This document shows positions 9,259 through 20,551 of a stretch of 64,000 nt of DNA, piece after piece. The notes below the pieces were generated by a model. It saw only the letters and a program-made list of their open reading frames with translations, had not been told where the DNA came from and ran no database searches. This DNA comes from Methylobacillus rhizosphaerae (lineage in GTDB: Bacteria; Pseudomonadota; Gammaproteobacteria; Burkholderiales; Methylophilaceae). Location: positions 79,904 to 143,903 of the forward strand of contig NZ_FZOA01000008.1 of the NCBI RefSeq assembly GCF_900187985.1, read 5' to 3'. Position 1 is the first letter of the stretch. Every line of letters begins with the position of its first letter. Both the position numbers and the translations under genes were made by a program.

Positions 9259-10712
9259 AACCTTTGTATGCCCAGTCCCAGTTGCGTGCGATGGAGCAGG
9301 CGCACGCACATGATGGCTTGATGGAAAAAGCCGGGGCGGCCGCTGCCCGTCTGGCATCCAGCCTGTTGTTGACAGTGTCCGGTGCCCGCATACTGGTACT
9401 TGCCGGGCCGGGGAATAATGGCGGCGATGCCCTGGTGGCGGCACGCTATCTCAGGCAGCAGGGGTATCAGGTAGATGTGGTGTTTACCGGGACGTATGCC
9501 AGCTTGCCGCCTGATGCCAGGGCTGCTTATGAAGCCTGGCTTGCCGATGGCGGTGAAATAGCATCTGGGCTGCCCCAAGGCAGGGAGTGGCAACTGATAG
9601 TGGATGGATTGTTCGGTATCGGCCTGACACGCGAGCTGGATGCTTTGCATCGTGATCTTGTGCAGCAGGTTAATGCTATGGGAGTGCCGGTGCTGTCACT
9701 GGATATTCCTACTGGTATCTGCATGCATACTGGGCGTGTGCTGGGAGCTGCTGTTTGTGCTGCGCATACATTGACTTTCCTCGGACTTAAGCCGGGTCTG
9801 TATACGCAGGATGGTCCGGATCACGCTGGGCAGGTGTACCTGGATAATCTTGGACTCAATGCTGCGCCGCCTGCTGCCGGGTTTCTGGTGGATGTGCCTC
9901 CGGCCTTGCCTGCCAGGCGCAGGCTGAACAGCCATAAAGGCAGTCATGGTAGTGTGGGAGTGATTGGTGGCGCAGAGCATATGGTTGGGGCTGTCTTGCT
10001 GGCGGGTCGTGCTGCATTACGGGCTGGGGCCGGGAGAGTCTATTGTGGATTGCTGGCAGGCTCTGCCCCTGCATTGGATCAAGGGCAGGCGGAGCTCATG
10101 CTGCGAGATGCTGCCAGTGTGCCTCAGTTTGCAACTGTCATGGTGGCAGGGCCGGGCATGGGGCAGTCCGACACGGCGGTGTCGCTGCTACATTCCTTGC
10201 TTGAACTGTCGCAACTGCTGATATTAGACGCGGATGCCTTGAACTTGCTGGCTGCTCACCCTGAACTGCAGGCGATCCTTCATCAGCGCAAGCCAGGCAC
10301 CCTCGCAATTACTCCTCATCCAGGTGAAGCCGCGACTTTGCTGCATATCACTACTGCAGAAGTGCAGGCTGACAGGGTCGCGAGTGCGCTCAGGATGGCG
10401 CGGGAGTTCGGGGCGATTGTAGTGCTCAAGGGGTGTGGCAGTGTGGTTGCATTGCCGGATGGGCGCTGGTTTATCAATCATAGTGGTAATCCGGGCATGG
10501 CAAGTGCAGGTATGGGCGATACGCTGTGTGGCATCATTGCCGCGCTCGCAGCCCAGGAAATGTCGCTGGAAGAGGCTGTATTGCTTGCCGTTTATCTGCA
10601 TGGAGCTGCTGCAGACAGCCTGGTGGCAAAGGGCGTGGGGCCGGTGGGGATGACGGCTTCTGAGGTTGCAAGCGAAGCGCGTGCGCTACTCAATCAATGG
10701 CGATACAGGTGA
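9255..10712 (+). CDS. nnr: Bifunctional NAD(P)H-hydrate epimerase/dehydratase
   Basis: Repairs damaged NADHX and NADPHX. The 485-residue fusion has an N-terminal epimerase domain (about 1-210) with LAGPGNNGGDALVAARYL and LDIPTGI, and a C-terminal ADP-dependent dehydratase domain (about 220-485) with ITPHPGEAATLL and NPGMASAGMGDTLCGIIAAL. The start overlaps the mtnA stop by 4 nt. In many proteobacteria this gene neighbours tsaE; here it does not. No terminator is obvious after it, and the next gene pyrG has its own promoter. Confidence 0.95.
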   Translation: MKPLYAQSQLRAMEQAHAHDGLMEKAGAAAARLASSLLLTVSGARILVLAGPGNNGGDALVAARYLRQQGYQVDVVFTGTYASLPPDARAAYEAWLADGGEIASGLPQGREWQLIVDGLFGIGLTRELDALHRDLVQQVNAMGVPVLSLDIPTGICMHTGRVLGAAVCAAHTLTFLGLKPGLYTQDGPDHAGQVYLDNLGLNAAPPAAGFLVDVPPALPARRRLNSHKGSHGSVGVIGGAEHMVGAVLLAGRAALRAGAGRVYCGLLAGSAPALDQGQAELMLRDAASVPQFATVMVAGPGMGQSDTAVSLLHSLLELSQLLILDADALNLLAAHPELQAILHQRKPGTLAITPHPGEAATLLHITTAEVQADRVASALRMAREFGAIVVLKGCGSVVALPDGRWFINHSGNPGMASAGMGDTLCGIIAALAAQEMSLEEAVLLAVYLHGAAADSLVAKGVGPVGMTASEVASEARALLNQWRYR

Positions 10713-10815
10713 ATGGGGCGAGATTACTTTGTATTGATCAGGCGCACGCCCTGTGCTTGCTGCTTGAATCCTGATTAAAACGTAATGATCAAGATGAGAT
10801 TACTCCATTTCTCAT

Positions 10816-12509
<1,694 letters not shown>

Positions 12510-12515
12510 CCAAAT

Positions 12516-13355
12516 ATGCAGCTTTGCGGTTTTGAGGTTGGCATAGACCAGCCCTTGTTCCTGATTGCCGGCACATGCGTGATCGAATCGCAGGAGATGG
12601 CAATCGAGACGGCAGGCCAGTTGAAAGAACTCACGACTGCCCTGGGTATCAATTTCATCTATAAATCCTCCTACGACAAAGCCAACCGCAGTTCCAACAA
12701 AACGTTCCGTGGTTTCGGCATGGACGAGGGGCTGAAGATACTGGACGAAGTGCGCCGCCAGATTGGTGTACCCATTCTCACCGACGTGCATACTGAAGAA
12801 CAGGTACTGCACGTGGCAGCCGTGGTGGATGTGTTGCAGACACCGGCTTTCCTTTGCCGCCAGACCGACTTTATTACTGCCTGCGCCAGGTCCGGCAAGC
12901 CAGTGAATATCAAGAAGGGTCAGTTCCTGGCGCCTGGTGATATGAGGCAGGTCGTGCAGAAGGCGAAAGAGGCCAATGGCGGTGCAGATACCATCATGGT
13001 GTGCGAGCGCGGTGCTTCTTTTGGTTACAATACCTTGGTCTCTGATATGCGCGGGCTTGCCATTATGCGCGAGACGAATTGCCCGGTGGTGTTCGATGCC
13101 ACGCATTCGGTACAGCAGCCTGGCGGCCAGGGAGACAAGAGTGGCGGCCAGCGCGAATTCGTGCCTGTACTTGCCCGTGCGGCAGTCGCAAGCGGCGTGG
13201 CGGGGGTGTTCATGGAAACGCATCCCGATCCTGTCAAGGCTTTGTCTGATGGTCCAAATGCCTGGCCACTGCCCAAAATGAGGGATTTGCTGGAAGTATT
13301 GGTCGACCTTGACCGTGTGGTGAAAAAAGCCGGCTTCATCGAACATACAGTGTAG
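12516..13355 (+). CDS. kdsA: 3-deoxy-8-phosphooctulonate synthase (metal-dependent type)
   Basis: Condenses arabinose-5-phosphate and PEP to Kdo-8-phosphate for lipopolysaccharide core synthesis. It has 279 residues. Family motifs are [30 protein letters not shown] and METHPDP. The N-terminal motif reads [10 protein letters not shown], with a cysteine where the E. coli enzyme has asparagine. Together with [11 protein letters not shown] and [10 protein letters not shown] this marks the metal-requiring class known from Aquifex. It starts 6 bp after pyrG and is followed by eno after 41 bp. Confidence 0.96.
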   Translation: MQLCGFEVGIDQPLFLIAGTCVIESQEMAIETAGQLKELTTALGINFIYKSSYDKANRSSNKTFRGFGMDEGLKILDEVRRQIGVPILTDVHTEEQVLHVAAVVDVLQTPAFLCRQTDFITACARSGKPVNIKKGQFLAPGDMRQVVQKAKEANGGADTIMVCERGASFGYNTLVSDMRGLAIMRETNCPVVFDATHSVQQPGGQGDKSGGQREFVPVLARAAVASGVAGVFMETHPDPVKALSDGPNAWPLPKMRDLLEVLVDLDRVVKKAGFIEHTV

Positions 13356-13393
13356 GCTGGAACAAAAAATCCAAATCTAAATTGAGGAAATAA

Positions 13394-15000
<1,607 letters not shown>

Positions 15001-15007
15001 GGCCTGC

Positions 15008-16009
15008 CTATTTATCCAGTGGATATGGCAATGGCTGGATAGTCAGCGTTTTCCCCTGCCAGTTTAAGCTGCCAGTTTCCACACTTTCCAATCGTAGTTC
15101 AGCCAGGATACTCTGGCCTCCATCCGGATGAGGGGCGCTACGCACTACTTGTCCGGCGGCTGTGCCATTGCTATCGAGAATCTCGTCGCCTGCGGCTGGT
15201 GCAATATCACTGGCAATATGGGCCAGGTGCGTACGGCGCTTGACCTTGCCCAGATAGTGCGTGCGTGCCACGATTTCCTGCCCGGTATAGCAGCCTTTCT
15301 TGAAGTTGATGCCATCGATCAGGTCGAGATTGACCATCTGTGGCACAAATGCTTCCTGTGTGGCTTTGGCAACTGCCGGAATGCCGGCCTGGATTTCGCG
15401 CCAATTCCAGTCTTCATGGTTGGCTGGGGTCAGATGCTGGCTGAGGCTGAGCCAGAGTGCCTCAGCTTGTGCCAACGGGCTGATGATTTCATAGCGCGGC
15501 AAAGTGCCGGGCAAGCGGATCAGGCTGATTTCACCTGACTGGGTCATGGCATACTCGGCTTCTGGCACGTTGTCGAAATGGACATTCAATATTGTTTGAG
15601 CTTGCTCCCCGGCAACACCAATACGAACATAGAGGTCGCTGACATCGTTGATAACGACTTTGGAGCGTAATACATACATGCGTAAACGCTTGGCAATGGC
15701 TTCCAGTAGCTCGCGCTCGAATTGCAGGTACAGTGTATTATCACGAGAAAAAGCAAAAAACAGGGCAAGTAGGCGGCCCTTGGGCGAGCAATAGCCACTG
15801 TAATGACTACTGCCTTCCAGTTTTTTCACATCATTGGTGACCTGGCCCTGCAGGAAAGTGACTGCATCTTCTCCTTCCAGGGACAACAGGCCATAGTGTG
15901 ACAGGTCAGTGATGATGCTGTCTTCCGTCTGTGCAGCATGGGGAAAGCGGATATTGCCATCCTGTATGTTGGCGCCTTGTGTGGAAAGGAATTGATACCA
16001 CTGACTCAT
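15008..16009 (-). CDS. ygfZ: Folate-binding Fe-S protein repair factor YgfZ
   Basis: A 333-residue GcvT-related protein needed for integrity of certain Fe-S proteins such as MiaB in E. coli. The diagnostic motif KGCYTGQEIVARTHYLGKVK with its conserved cysteine lies near residue 230. An AGAGGA ribosome site precedes the ATG. The gene is divergent from ygfX with only 14 bp between the two start codons, so each promoter must lie within or across the partner's coding region. It is convergent with ftsB. Confidence 0.93.
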   Translation of the reverse strand: MSQWYQFLSTQGANIQDGNIRFPHAAQTEDSIITDLSHYGLLSLEGEDAVTFLQGQVTNDVKKLEGSSHYSGYCSPKGRLLALFFAFSRDNTLYLQFERELLEAIAKRLRMYVLRSKVVINDVSDLYVRIGVAGEQAQTILNVHFDNVPEAEYAMTQSGEISLIRLPGTLPRYEIISPLAQAEALWLSLSQHLTPANHEDWNWREIQAGIPAVAKATQEAFVPQMVNLDLIDGINFKKGCYTGQEIVARTHYLGKVKRRTHLAHIASDIAPAAGDEILDSNGTAAGQVVRSAPHPDGGQSILAELRLESVETGSLNWQGKTLTIQPLPYPLDK

Positions 16010-16023
16010 GGGTGATCCTCTGA

Positions 16024-16479
16024 ATGAACGAGATGCAAAAAACCAGCCGTCATTATACAGTGAAGCCAGTTATCCTGATTCTGAGTGTTTCACATTGGTT
16101 GGCGGCACTGTTTGTCTGCATGGGGTTGATGGCGGGCCTGGCCGTGGTGATATTGCCCTGGAACTGGTGGGTCAAGGTCTTGTTACTGTGCGTGATCATG
16201 ATGGCGACTGCCTACCATTTATGGCGGGATGTCTGGCACCGACACCCTCACTCGCCCGTGATACTGGAATTGAATCATGTGGGAGAACTTTGGCTGACGC
16301 TGCGCAATGGTACGCGTCAACAGGCCAGCGTACATGGCAGTAGCCTGGTCACAGCCAATTTCACCGTGCTCAACCTGCAGCTGGATAAACGTGTGCCTTG
16401 CCTGATTCTGCCGGATGCAGTGGACGCACAGGCATTCAGGCGTTTACGTATTTGGTTGCGCTGGGGAAAGCACACATAA
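16024..16479 (+). CDS. YgfX/CptA-like membrane protein
   Basis: A 151-residue protein with two adjacent membrane segments near the N-terminus (about residues 17-37 and 44-62, with WNWWVKVLLL between), followed by a cytoplasmic domain containing LWLTLRNGT and a final FRRLRIWLRWG. This layout matches the YgfX family, in E. coli the membrane partner of YgfY/SdhE that affects MreB/FtsZ. Here it neighbours ygfZ, as in enterobacteria, but no ygfY/sdhE gene is adjacent. The start could be ATG 16024 or 16033 (MQKTSRHY). Family assignment rests on topology, length and context. Confidence 0.7.
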   Translation: MNEMQKTSRHYTVKPVILILSVSHWLAALFVCMGLMAGLAVVILPWNWWVKVLLLCVIMMATAYHLWRDVWHRHPHSPVILELNHVGELWLTLRNGTRQQASVHGSSLVTANFTVLNLQLDKRVPCLILPDAVDAQAFRRLRIWLRWGKHT

Positions 16480-16513
16480 AAAGACCAGGCTTGGCAGGAG
16501 CTTGCAAGCACGA

Positions 16514-16888
16514 CTATCTTAAACTGGAGCAACGACGATCCCAATAGGAGCCGAACTGATCCTTTTTGAAATCCTCGACCTCGGACGCTGCATCACCTGG
16601 CTCTATCCATACCAACTCGAAACGCTCGGTGCCCTTGTCGAAAACCTTGATGAAGCGCGTCCATTCCGGCTCGTCTGATTTGTTCATCTCGCCACAGAGG
16701 TTCAGGCTATCGTCGAACTCCGTCACAATCAGTCCGCGAAACTGGAAATGGTCACGGCTGGATTGCTCTTTCAGAATACCCTGCCTGGCATCCTCCTCGA
16801 ATACTTGCTTGTCAGCGTAGGGGCTGGCAGATGCCACAGAGGCAAATACCAATAGCCATGTCGACAAAGCCATTGCAAACCACTTCAT
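16514..16888 (-). CDS. Exported protein of unknown function
   Basis: A 124-residue protein starting MKWFAMALSTWLLVF with a clear signal peptide and likely cleavage after VASAS (about residue 21). The mature part is acidic and hydrophilic with two cysteines (NLCGEMN and the terminal RRCSSLR) that could form a disulfide. I do not recognise the family; the segment ERFELVWIEPGD and terminal DQFGSYWDRRC look conserved in style. The frame is open 14 codons further upstream, but the signal peptide fixes the start at 16888. It is the last of several small minus-strand genes before ygfX. Confidence 0.75.
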   Translation of the reverse strand: MKWFAMALSTWLLVFASVASASPYADKQVFEEDARQGILKEQSSRDHFQFRGLIVTEFDDSLNLCGEMNKSDEPEWTRFIKVFDKGTERFELVWIEPGDAASEVEDFKKDQFGSYWDRRCSSLR

Positions 16889-16998
16889 ACTATTTCCTGA
16901 CCAATGCACAGAAGCTGGATTGTAATGCATTGAAGAGATGAGCTACAGGTGGATCAGTCTGTAGTACACAAACTCGCTAAGTCTCAGAGAGAAGACAC

Positions 16999-17124
16999 TC
17001 ATGAAAATAATTGAATTACCAGCCACTGCAGCACGATCAATAGTGCAATAAGCAAAAAAGTAAAGACGAGCAATTGAATAAAGACGCGTATGCCTTGTGA
17101 TTCTTCGTGCTGAAAAGATGGCAT
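16999..17124 (-). CDS. Small single-pass membrane protein, unknown
   Basis: A 41-codon frame starting MPSFQHEESQGIRVF and continuing into a hydrophobic stretch of about 25 residues (LLVFTFLLIALLIVLQWLV) before a TGA stop. The hydrophilic N-terminus and one membrane helix make a plausible micro-protein. It begins 20 bp after the stop of the hypothetical gene 17145-17552 on the same strand, so it could be its operon partner. The ribosome site is weak. No family is recognised; coding status is inferred only from the clean topology and spacing. Confidence 0.45.
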   Translation of the reverse strand: MPSFQHEESQGIRVFIQLLVFTFLLIALLIVLQWLVIQLFS

Positions 17125-17144
17125 GTATAACAGTTGCTTACCTA

Positions 17145-17552
17145 TTATTCTGCAGTCTTATACATGATCCGTACACCTGATGACTGTGGCTCAGCCATGG
17201 AAATCCGTGCATTTGGATGATGTATCACTACCAGGCTTTCAGGGTCAAGCCATTGGATACTGACAGAGGGCCCTCCGCCAATACCTGATGGTGCCGCGCC
17301 ATGATTTGTATCAGCAACAAAGATGTTGCCGGATTCATTGCCCAGTTGGTGCTGCGACGGCATTAACGAGAGCTGTGTGCTGAAACCTGTGGTAGCGCCG
17401 CAGTCGCGCTGGAAGACAACGACTTTATATTTTCCATCAGGTGACCATACTTCGGTGAGCAGGTTATTTCCGCACGTAGAGTCCAGCATATACCATGCGA
17501 GCACGGAACAAGCCACAGCAGCGACAAGAAAATACTGGAGGAGTTTGAACAA
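17145..17552 (-). CDS. Membrane-anchored or exported hypothetical protein
   Basis: A 135-residue protein with an N-terminal hydrophobic helix (about 5-22, LLQYFLVAAVACSVLAW) acting as signal or anchor. It is followed by a domain with three cysteines (STCGNN; RDCGATTG) and the pattern EVWSPDGKYKVVVFQRDCG, then DTNHGAAPSGIGGGPSVSIQWLDPESLVV. The SPDGKYK...VFQRDCG signature occurs in a widespread group of uncharacterised proteobacterial proteins. No function can be assigned. It may be followed by the 41-codon membrane protein as a two-gene unit. Confidence 0.7.
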   Translation of the reverse strand: MFKLLQYFLVAAVACSVLAWYMLDSTCGNNLLTEVWSPDGKYKVVVFQRDCGATTGFSTQLSLMPSQHQLGNESGNIFVADTNHGAAPSGIGGGPSVSIQWLDPESLVVIHHPNARISMAEPQSSGVRIMYKTAE

Positions 17553-18057
17553 TTTGTGTACTGGATAGCGGTTAAATTAAGCAGAATCCTGAAATGTTTC
17601 GCTATGGATAAAATTTACTTCAGGATACCCGACTGAACTAACTCATGATGATGACCATTGATTTTCATCGCTAATTCATGCCCTAGGTATCAGAATAACT
17701 AGAGTGAGCAGGATCAACCAAAGATAGGCAGCTCATGATTTACCGCCCAGGTCTTTAACTTCAGAGGGGTTCCCGGCAAGAATTTCTTGTTCCATTTTTA
17801 TTACTTTCTTGTTGTTGGCTGAGGGGTATGGACAATATCAAGGAGTCTGAATCGTATTGGATGCTGGAGCGCTAAGTCAATAAGCTGCTTAATGGCTCAA
17901 TCTCATCATGCTGCATATGATGATCCACTGCCTGAATTCTGAAGAAAGGATTAGGAAGCACTCAGTCGTGTATGGGCAGTCCAAAGGTAAGCTTGGCTGC
18001 AGAATTTCTGGTATCGGGTGAAACCAAATACCTGGTCTAATAGCAGGTAGGGGATAG
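17553..18057. other. 505-bp region without an intact gene
   Basis: No open frame of convincing quality is seen on either strand between the hypothetical gene at 17552 and the end of mxaL at 18058. On the minus strand a short broken frame (17676-17795, listed separately) is the only item with protein-like character. There is no tRNA and no clear terminator. The region may be decayed coding sequence. Confidence 0.6.
17676..17795 (-). pseudogene. Possible 39-codon membrane micro-gene interrupted by TGA
   Basis: From ATG 17795 the frame reads MEQEILAGNPSEVKDLGGKS, meets TGA at 17735-17733, then continues in the same frame as AAYLWLILLTLVILIPRA before a second TGA at 17676. The downstream part is a typical membrane helix. 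A single TGG to TGA change (Trp at position 21) would explain a once intact 39-residue single-pass protein. Read as written, only a 20-residue peptide would be made. The ribosome site is weak. Chance cannot be excluded in so short a frame. Confidence 0.3.
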
Positions 18058-19035
18058 CTAGTGAATCATTTTGCGATGCAGTATCCGCTTGAGCAGTTTT
18101 TTCAGCCGTTGCGGCGTATAGGAGGCAAGCAGTAGGCCGCCTGCGATCAGGGCCAGTATCCAGTCTATGTCCATGGGGGCAAAGTCGCGGCGGCTGGGTT
18201 TCATGTGGTTCATGGCAGATTTGACGGCTTCGGGATTATCGCCGTTGACGTAGTTGGCACTGATTTCTTCGCTGAGTTTGATCAGGTACTCTTCATCCAT
18301 GATGGACAGGTAGCGGTCATTTTCCGTGGTGGCGGTTCCCTTGTCCCGCGTGCCCAGGTTCTGCTGTGAAATCTGAGCGATACCAGGTTGCAGCACAAAA
18401 TTTTCTGCTGACCAATAGCCCAGCAGTTTGTTGTTTTCATCAAACTTGGGAATCGGCTGGGGTTGTTTGCTGCCTATGCCGACCAGCAGCCACTCGCTGC
18501 CAGTCTGGAGATTGGCAAGGTTGAGTGTATTGAATGCGTGCAGGTGGGGCGCTTCTTCACCATCAGTGAAAAATATGGCTTGGGTTGGCTCTGGCATGGT
18601 GCGCAGCAAGCGGCTCAGGGAGTCCATGCCTTCGCGCAGGCGGCTGTTGCCTGCCCAGGCCTGACGCCATTCGACATGGGCAATGGTGTCCTGGATGGCA
18701 GCATAGTTCTCGCAGACTTCAATCGGGGTATATAAGGTTGCGACACTGAGACCAGCGAAAAAGGCCAGGCTGACCCGGCTGCCACAGGGCATGCTGGCAA
18801 CCAGGTCATGTGCCAGGTGCTTGGTGTATTCCAGACGCGAGATATCTTCTCCGCGCCAGATCATGCCCTTGGTGTTCATGCTCTGGCTGATGTCGATGAC
18901 CAGCATGGTGCTGTAAATATTGCGGGGCACTGGAATGGTGGGCTTGAATGCGGCAATACCAAGTAAAAGCAGGGCAATGGCCGGAAGCAGCACATCACGA
19001 TGCAGGTAGGGTTTGAGTCTGGACAGGAAAGGCAT
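18058..19035 (-). CDS. mxaL: MxaL, von Willebrand A protein of methanol oxidation
   Basis: A 325-residue membrane-anchored protein: membrane segment near residues 14-32, a vWA domain with the metal-ion-dependent adhesion motif DISQSM near residue 48, and a C-terminal membrane segment (about 295-312) before a basic tail. In Methylobacterium, mxaA, mxaC, mxaK and mxaL mutants make methanol dehydrogenase lacking calcium, so the group is implicated in metal insertion in the periplasm. It is the last gene of the mxaRSACKL operon, 8 bp after mxaK. No mxaD follows. Assignment rests on domain type and gene order. Confidence 0.88.
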   Translation of the reverse strand: MPFLSRLKPYLHRDVLLPAIALLLLGIAAFKPTIPVPRNIYSTMLVIDISQSMNTKGMIWRGEDISRLEYTKHLAHDLVASMPCGSRVSLAFFAGLSVATLYTPIEVCENYAAIQDTIAHVEWRQAWAGNSRLREGMDSLSRLLRTMPEPTQAIFFTDGEEAPHLHAFNTLNLANLQTGSEWLLVGIGSKQPQPIPKFDENNKLLGYWSAENFVLQPGIAQISQQNLGTRDKGTATTENDRYLSIMDEEYLIKLSEEISANYVNGDNPEAVKSAMNHMKPSRRDFAPMDIDWILALIAGGLLLASYTPQRLKKLLKRILHRKMIH

Positions 19036-19043
19036 GATGTACT

Positions 19044-19580
19044 TTATGGCAAGCCGACCGGGATGTTGCCCATGATGAGGCCTGGGGAATCTGACTCCCC
19101 TGAACCTGGAGTGGGTGTTGATGGCAGCATGCTCAGGACACGATCGAGGTTGTGCCGGGCATCCCAGAAATGGTAGTCCAGGCGCAGGGATTGTTCATAA
19201 GCTGTTCGGGCCTGGGTCAGGAGGTATTCCGTCTCGTCGCGTACTGTCATGTCGCGGCCATTGATTTCCAGGCCCCGCAGGAAAAAGATATTGCCGGTGT
19301 TGTATTGCACTGCAGATTTCTGGGCGTTATTGCCTTTGTCCTGCAATTGCCCAAAAAGCTGGGTGGCCTCCTGATAGCGTCCATTCCTGGCCTGCCAATA
19401 TGCCACGGCAAATTTGGCTTCATAGCTGTCCTGTCGCGTTGATGGGCTCTTGCCAGTGGCAATGGCCTGGTTGAATGCATGAATGCCCTGTATCTGGTAA
19501 GCCTGCCATGCTGCTATCCCTGCAGCAGCAAGTGCCAGCAGACTGAATGCCCAGGTAAGTTTCTTGGCGCTTAATGCCAT
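19044..19580 (-). CDS. mxaK: MxaK, methanol oxidation accessory protein
   Basis: A 178-residue protein with an N-terminal membrane anchor (about 10-27, AFSLLALAAAGIAAW), then an alpha-helical periplasmic domain with TPR-like spacing (KFAVAYWQARNGRYQEA; AVQYNTGNIFFLRG; DYHFWDARHNLDRVL). This matches MxaK, required with MxaACL for calcium incorporation into methanol dehydrogenase in Methylobacterium. The start MALSAKKLTW at 19580 lies inside the end of mxaC (10-bp overlap), which supports coupled translation. It sits between mxaC and mxaL, the usual order. Confidence 0.85.
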   Translation of the reverse strand: MALSAKKLTWAFSLLALAAAGIAAWQAYQIQGIHAFNQAIATGKSPSTRQDSYEAKFAVAYWQARNGRYQEATQLFGQLQDKGNNAQKSAVQYNTGNIFFLRGLEINGRDMTVRDETEYLLTQARTAYEQSLRLDYHFWDARHNLDRVLSMLPSTPTPGSGESDSPGLIMGNIPVGLP

Positions 19581-20551
19581 GTTCTGACCTCGATGAATTT
19601 TGCCAATAATAGTAATGACAACAGCAATGCCGCTATCGTGTAGCAATAAGGTGAAAAATCACGGCCCGGAATTTCCTCATGATAACGGATGGGCTTTTTT
19701 TCCTTGCGGTTGATATCTTCCATGGCCATTGCCAGGGATTGCGGATCCGAAGCTTCATACGCTTGGTAGCCGGTATGCAGCGTCTTGAAAAAATCATTGA
19801 GTTCCAGTGCCGGGGGCAGCGGCTTGTCTTCAGGAGGAACGTAGGTAGTATCAAAGATACTGGTGGCACCTGGCTGGCGCAATACAATCCAGTATAGCGT
19901 GACATTCATACGGTCCAGCCAGTCCCGGATTTTCTGCTGTGTATTCGCTCCCATGCGCCCGCCGCCATCAGACAGCAGGATGATGGCACGTGAGCCGGAA
20001 TCCGGTGTCTTGTCGAACTGTGCGAGACCGGTGGTCAGGCCGCTGCCGATATTGGTCTGGAACAGGGCGGCTCCGCCTGCAGCGCGGATGGCGGCGAGGA
20101 TGGCTTCCCGGTTTTCCGTCAGTGGTAATGCATGCATTGCGGAGTTGCTGAATGTCACCATGCCGAACATGTCATTGCTGCGCTCCTGTACAAAGCGGGT
20201 GATCAGGCGCTCCGCGGCTGCTGCTTTTGATTCGCCGGCAATGCCGCTGGATTCTGCACCTTCGAAAGCTTCATCCATGCTGGCACTGCGGTCGATGACC
20301 AATACCAGTTGTGCCCCCTGGCCTATGCGCTCTATATATTGTGCATCCGTGGCCGGGCCAGATGCACCCAGCAGCATCATGAGTAATGCCAGCGCTGCGA
20401 GTATTTTCAGCAAAATGCCCAGCAGGTCTGACCAGCGGTCACGCGGCAACAGGCCCAGCCATGAATAGCTGCGGCTATGCTGGCGATCCAGCAGCAGGGG
20501 AACAAGGCTGAGCGGCAACAATATGAGTAGCCAGGCGTGGGCGAAATTCAC
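19571..20551 (-). CDS. mxaC: MxaC, von Willebrand A protein of methanol oxidation
   Basis: A 326-residue protein of BatA/BatB type architecture: two N-terminal membrane segments (about 7-20 and 45-62), a large vWA domain with the MIDAS motif DRSASM near residue 87 and LLSDGGGRMG, and a C-terminal membrane helix (about 300-318). It is a periplasm-facing, membrane-tethered metal-binding scaffold, thought to act with the MoxR-type ATPase MxaR in methanol dehydrogenase maturation. It starts immediately after mxaA (adjacent bases) and overlaps mxaK by 10 bp. Confidence 0.88.
   Translation of the reverse strand: MNFAHAWLLILLPLSLVPLLLDRQHSRSYSWLGLLPRDRWSDLLGILLKILAALALLMMLLGASGPATDAQYIERIGQGAQLVLVIDRSASMDEAFEGAESSGIAGESKAAAAERLITRFVQERSNDMFGMVTFSNSAMHALPLTENREAILAAIRAAGGAALFQTNIGSGLTTGLAQFDKTPDSGSRAIILLSDGGGRMGANTQQKIRDWLDRMNVTLYWIVLRQPGATSIFDTTYVPPEDKPLPPALELNDFFKTLHTGYQAYEASDPQSLAMAMEDINRKEKKPIRYHEEIPGRDFSPYCYTIAALLLSLLLLAKFIEVRTWH

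Noticed and set aside
8470..9444. A 324-codon minus-strand frame opposite mtnA and nnr
   Set aside because: The plus strand carries clear MtnA and Nnr motifs; the mirror frame is rich in Cys, His and Pro without family features.
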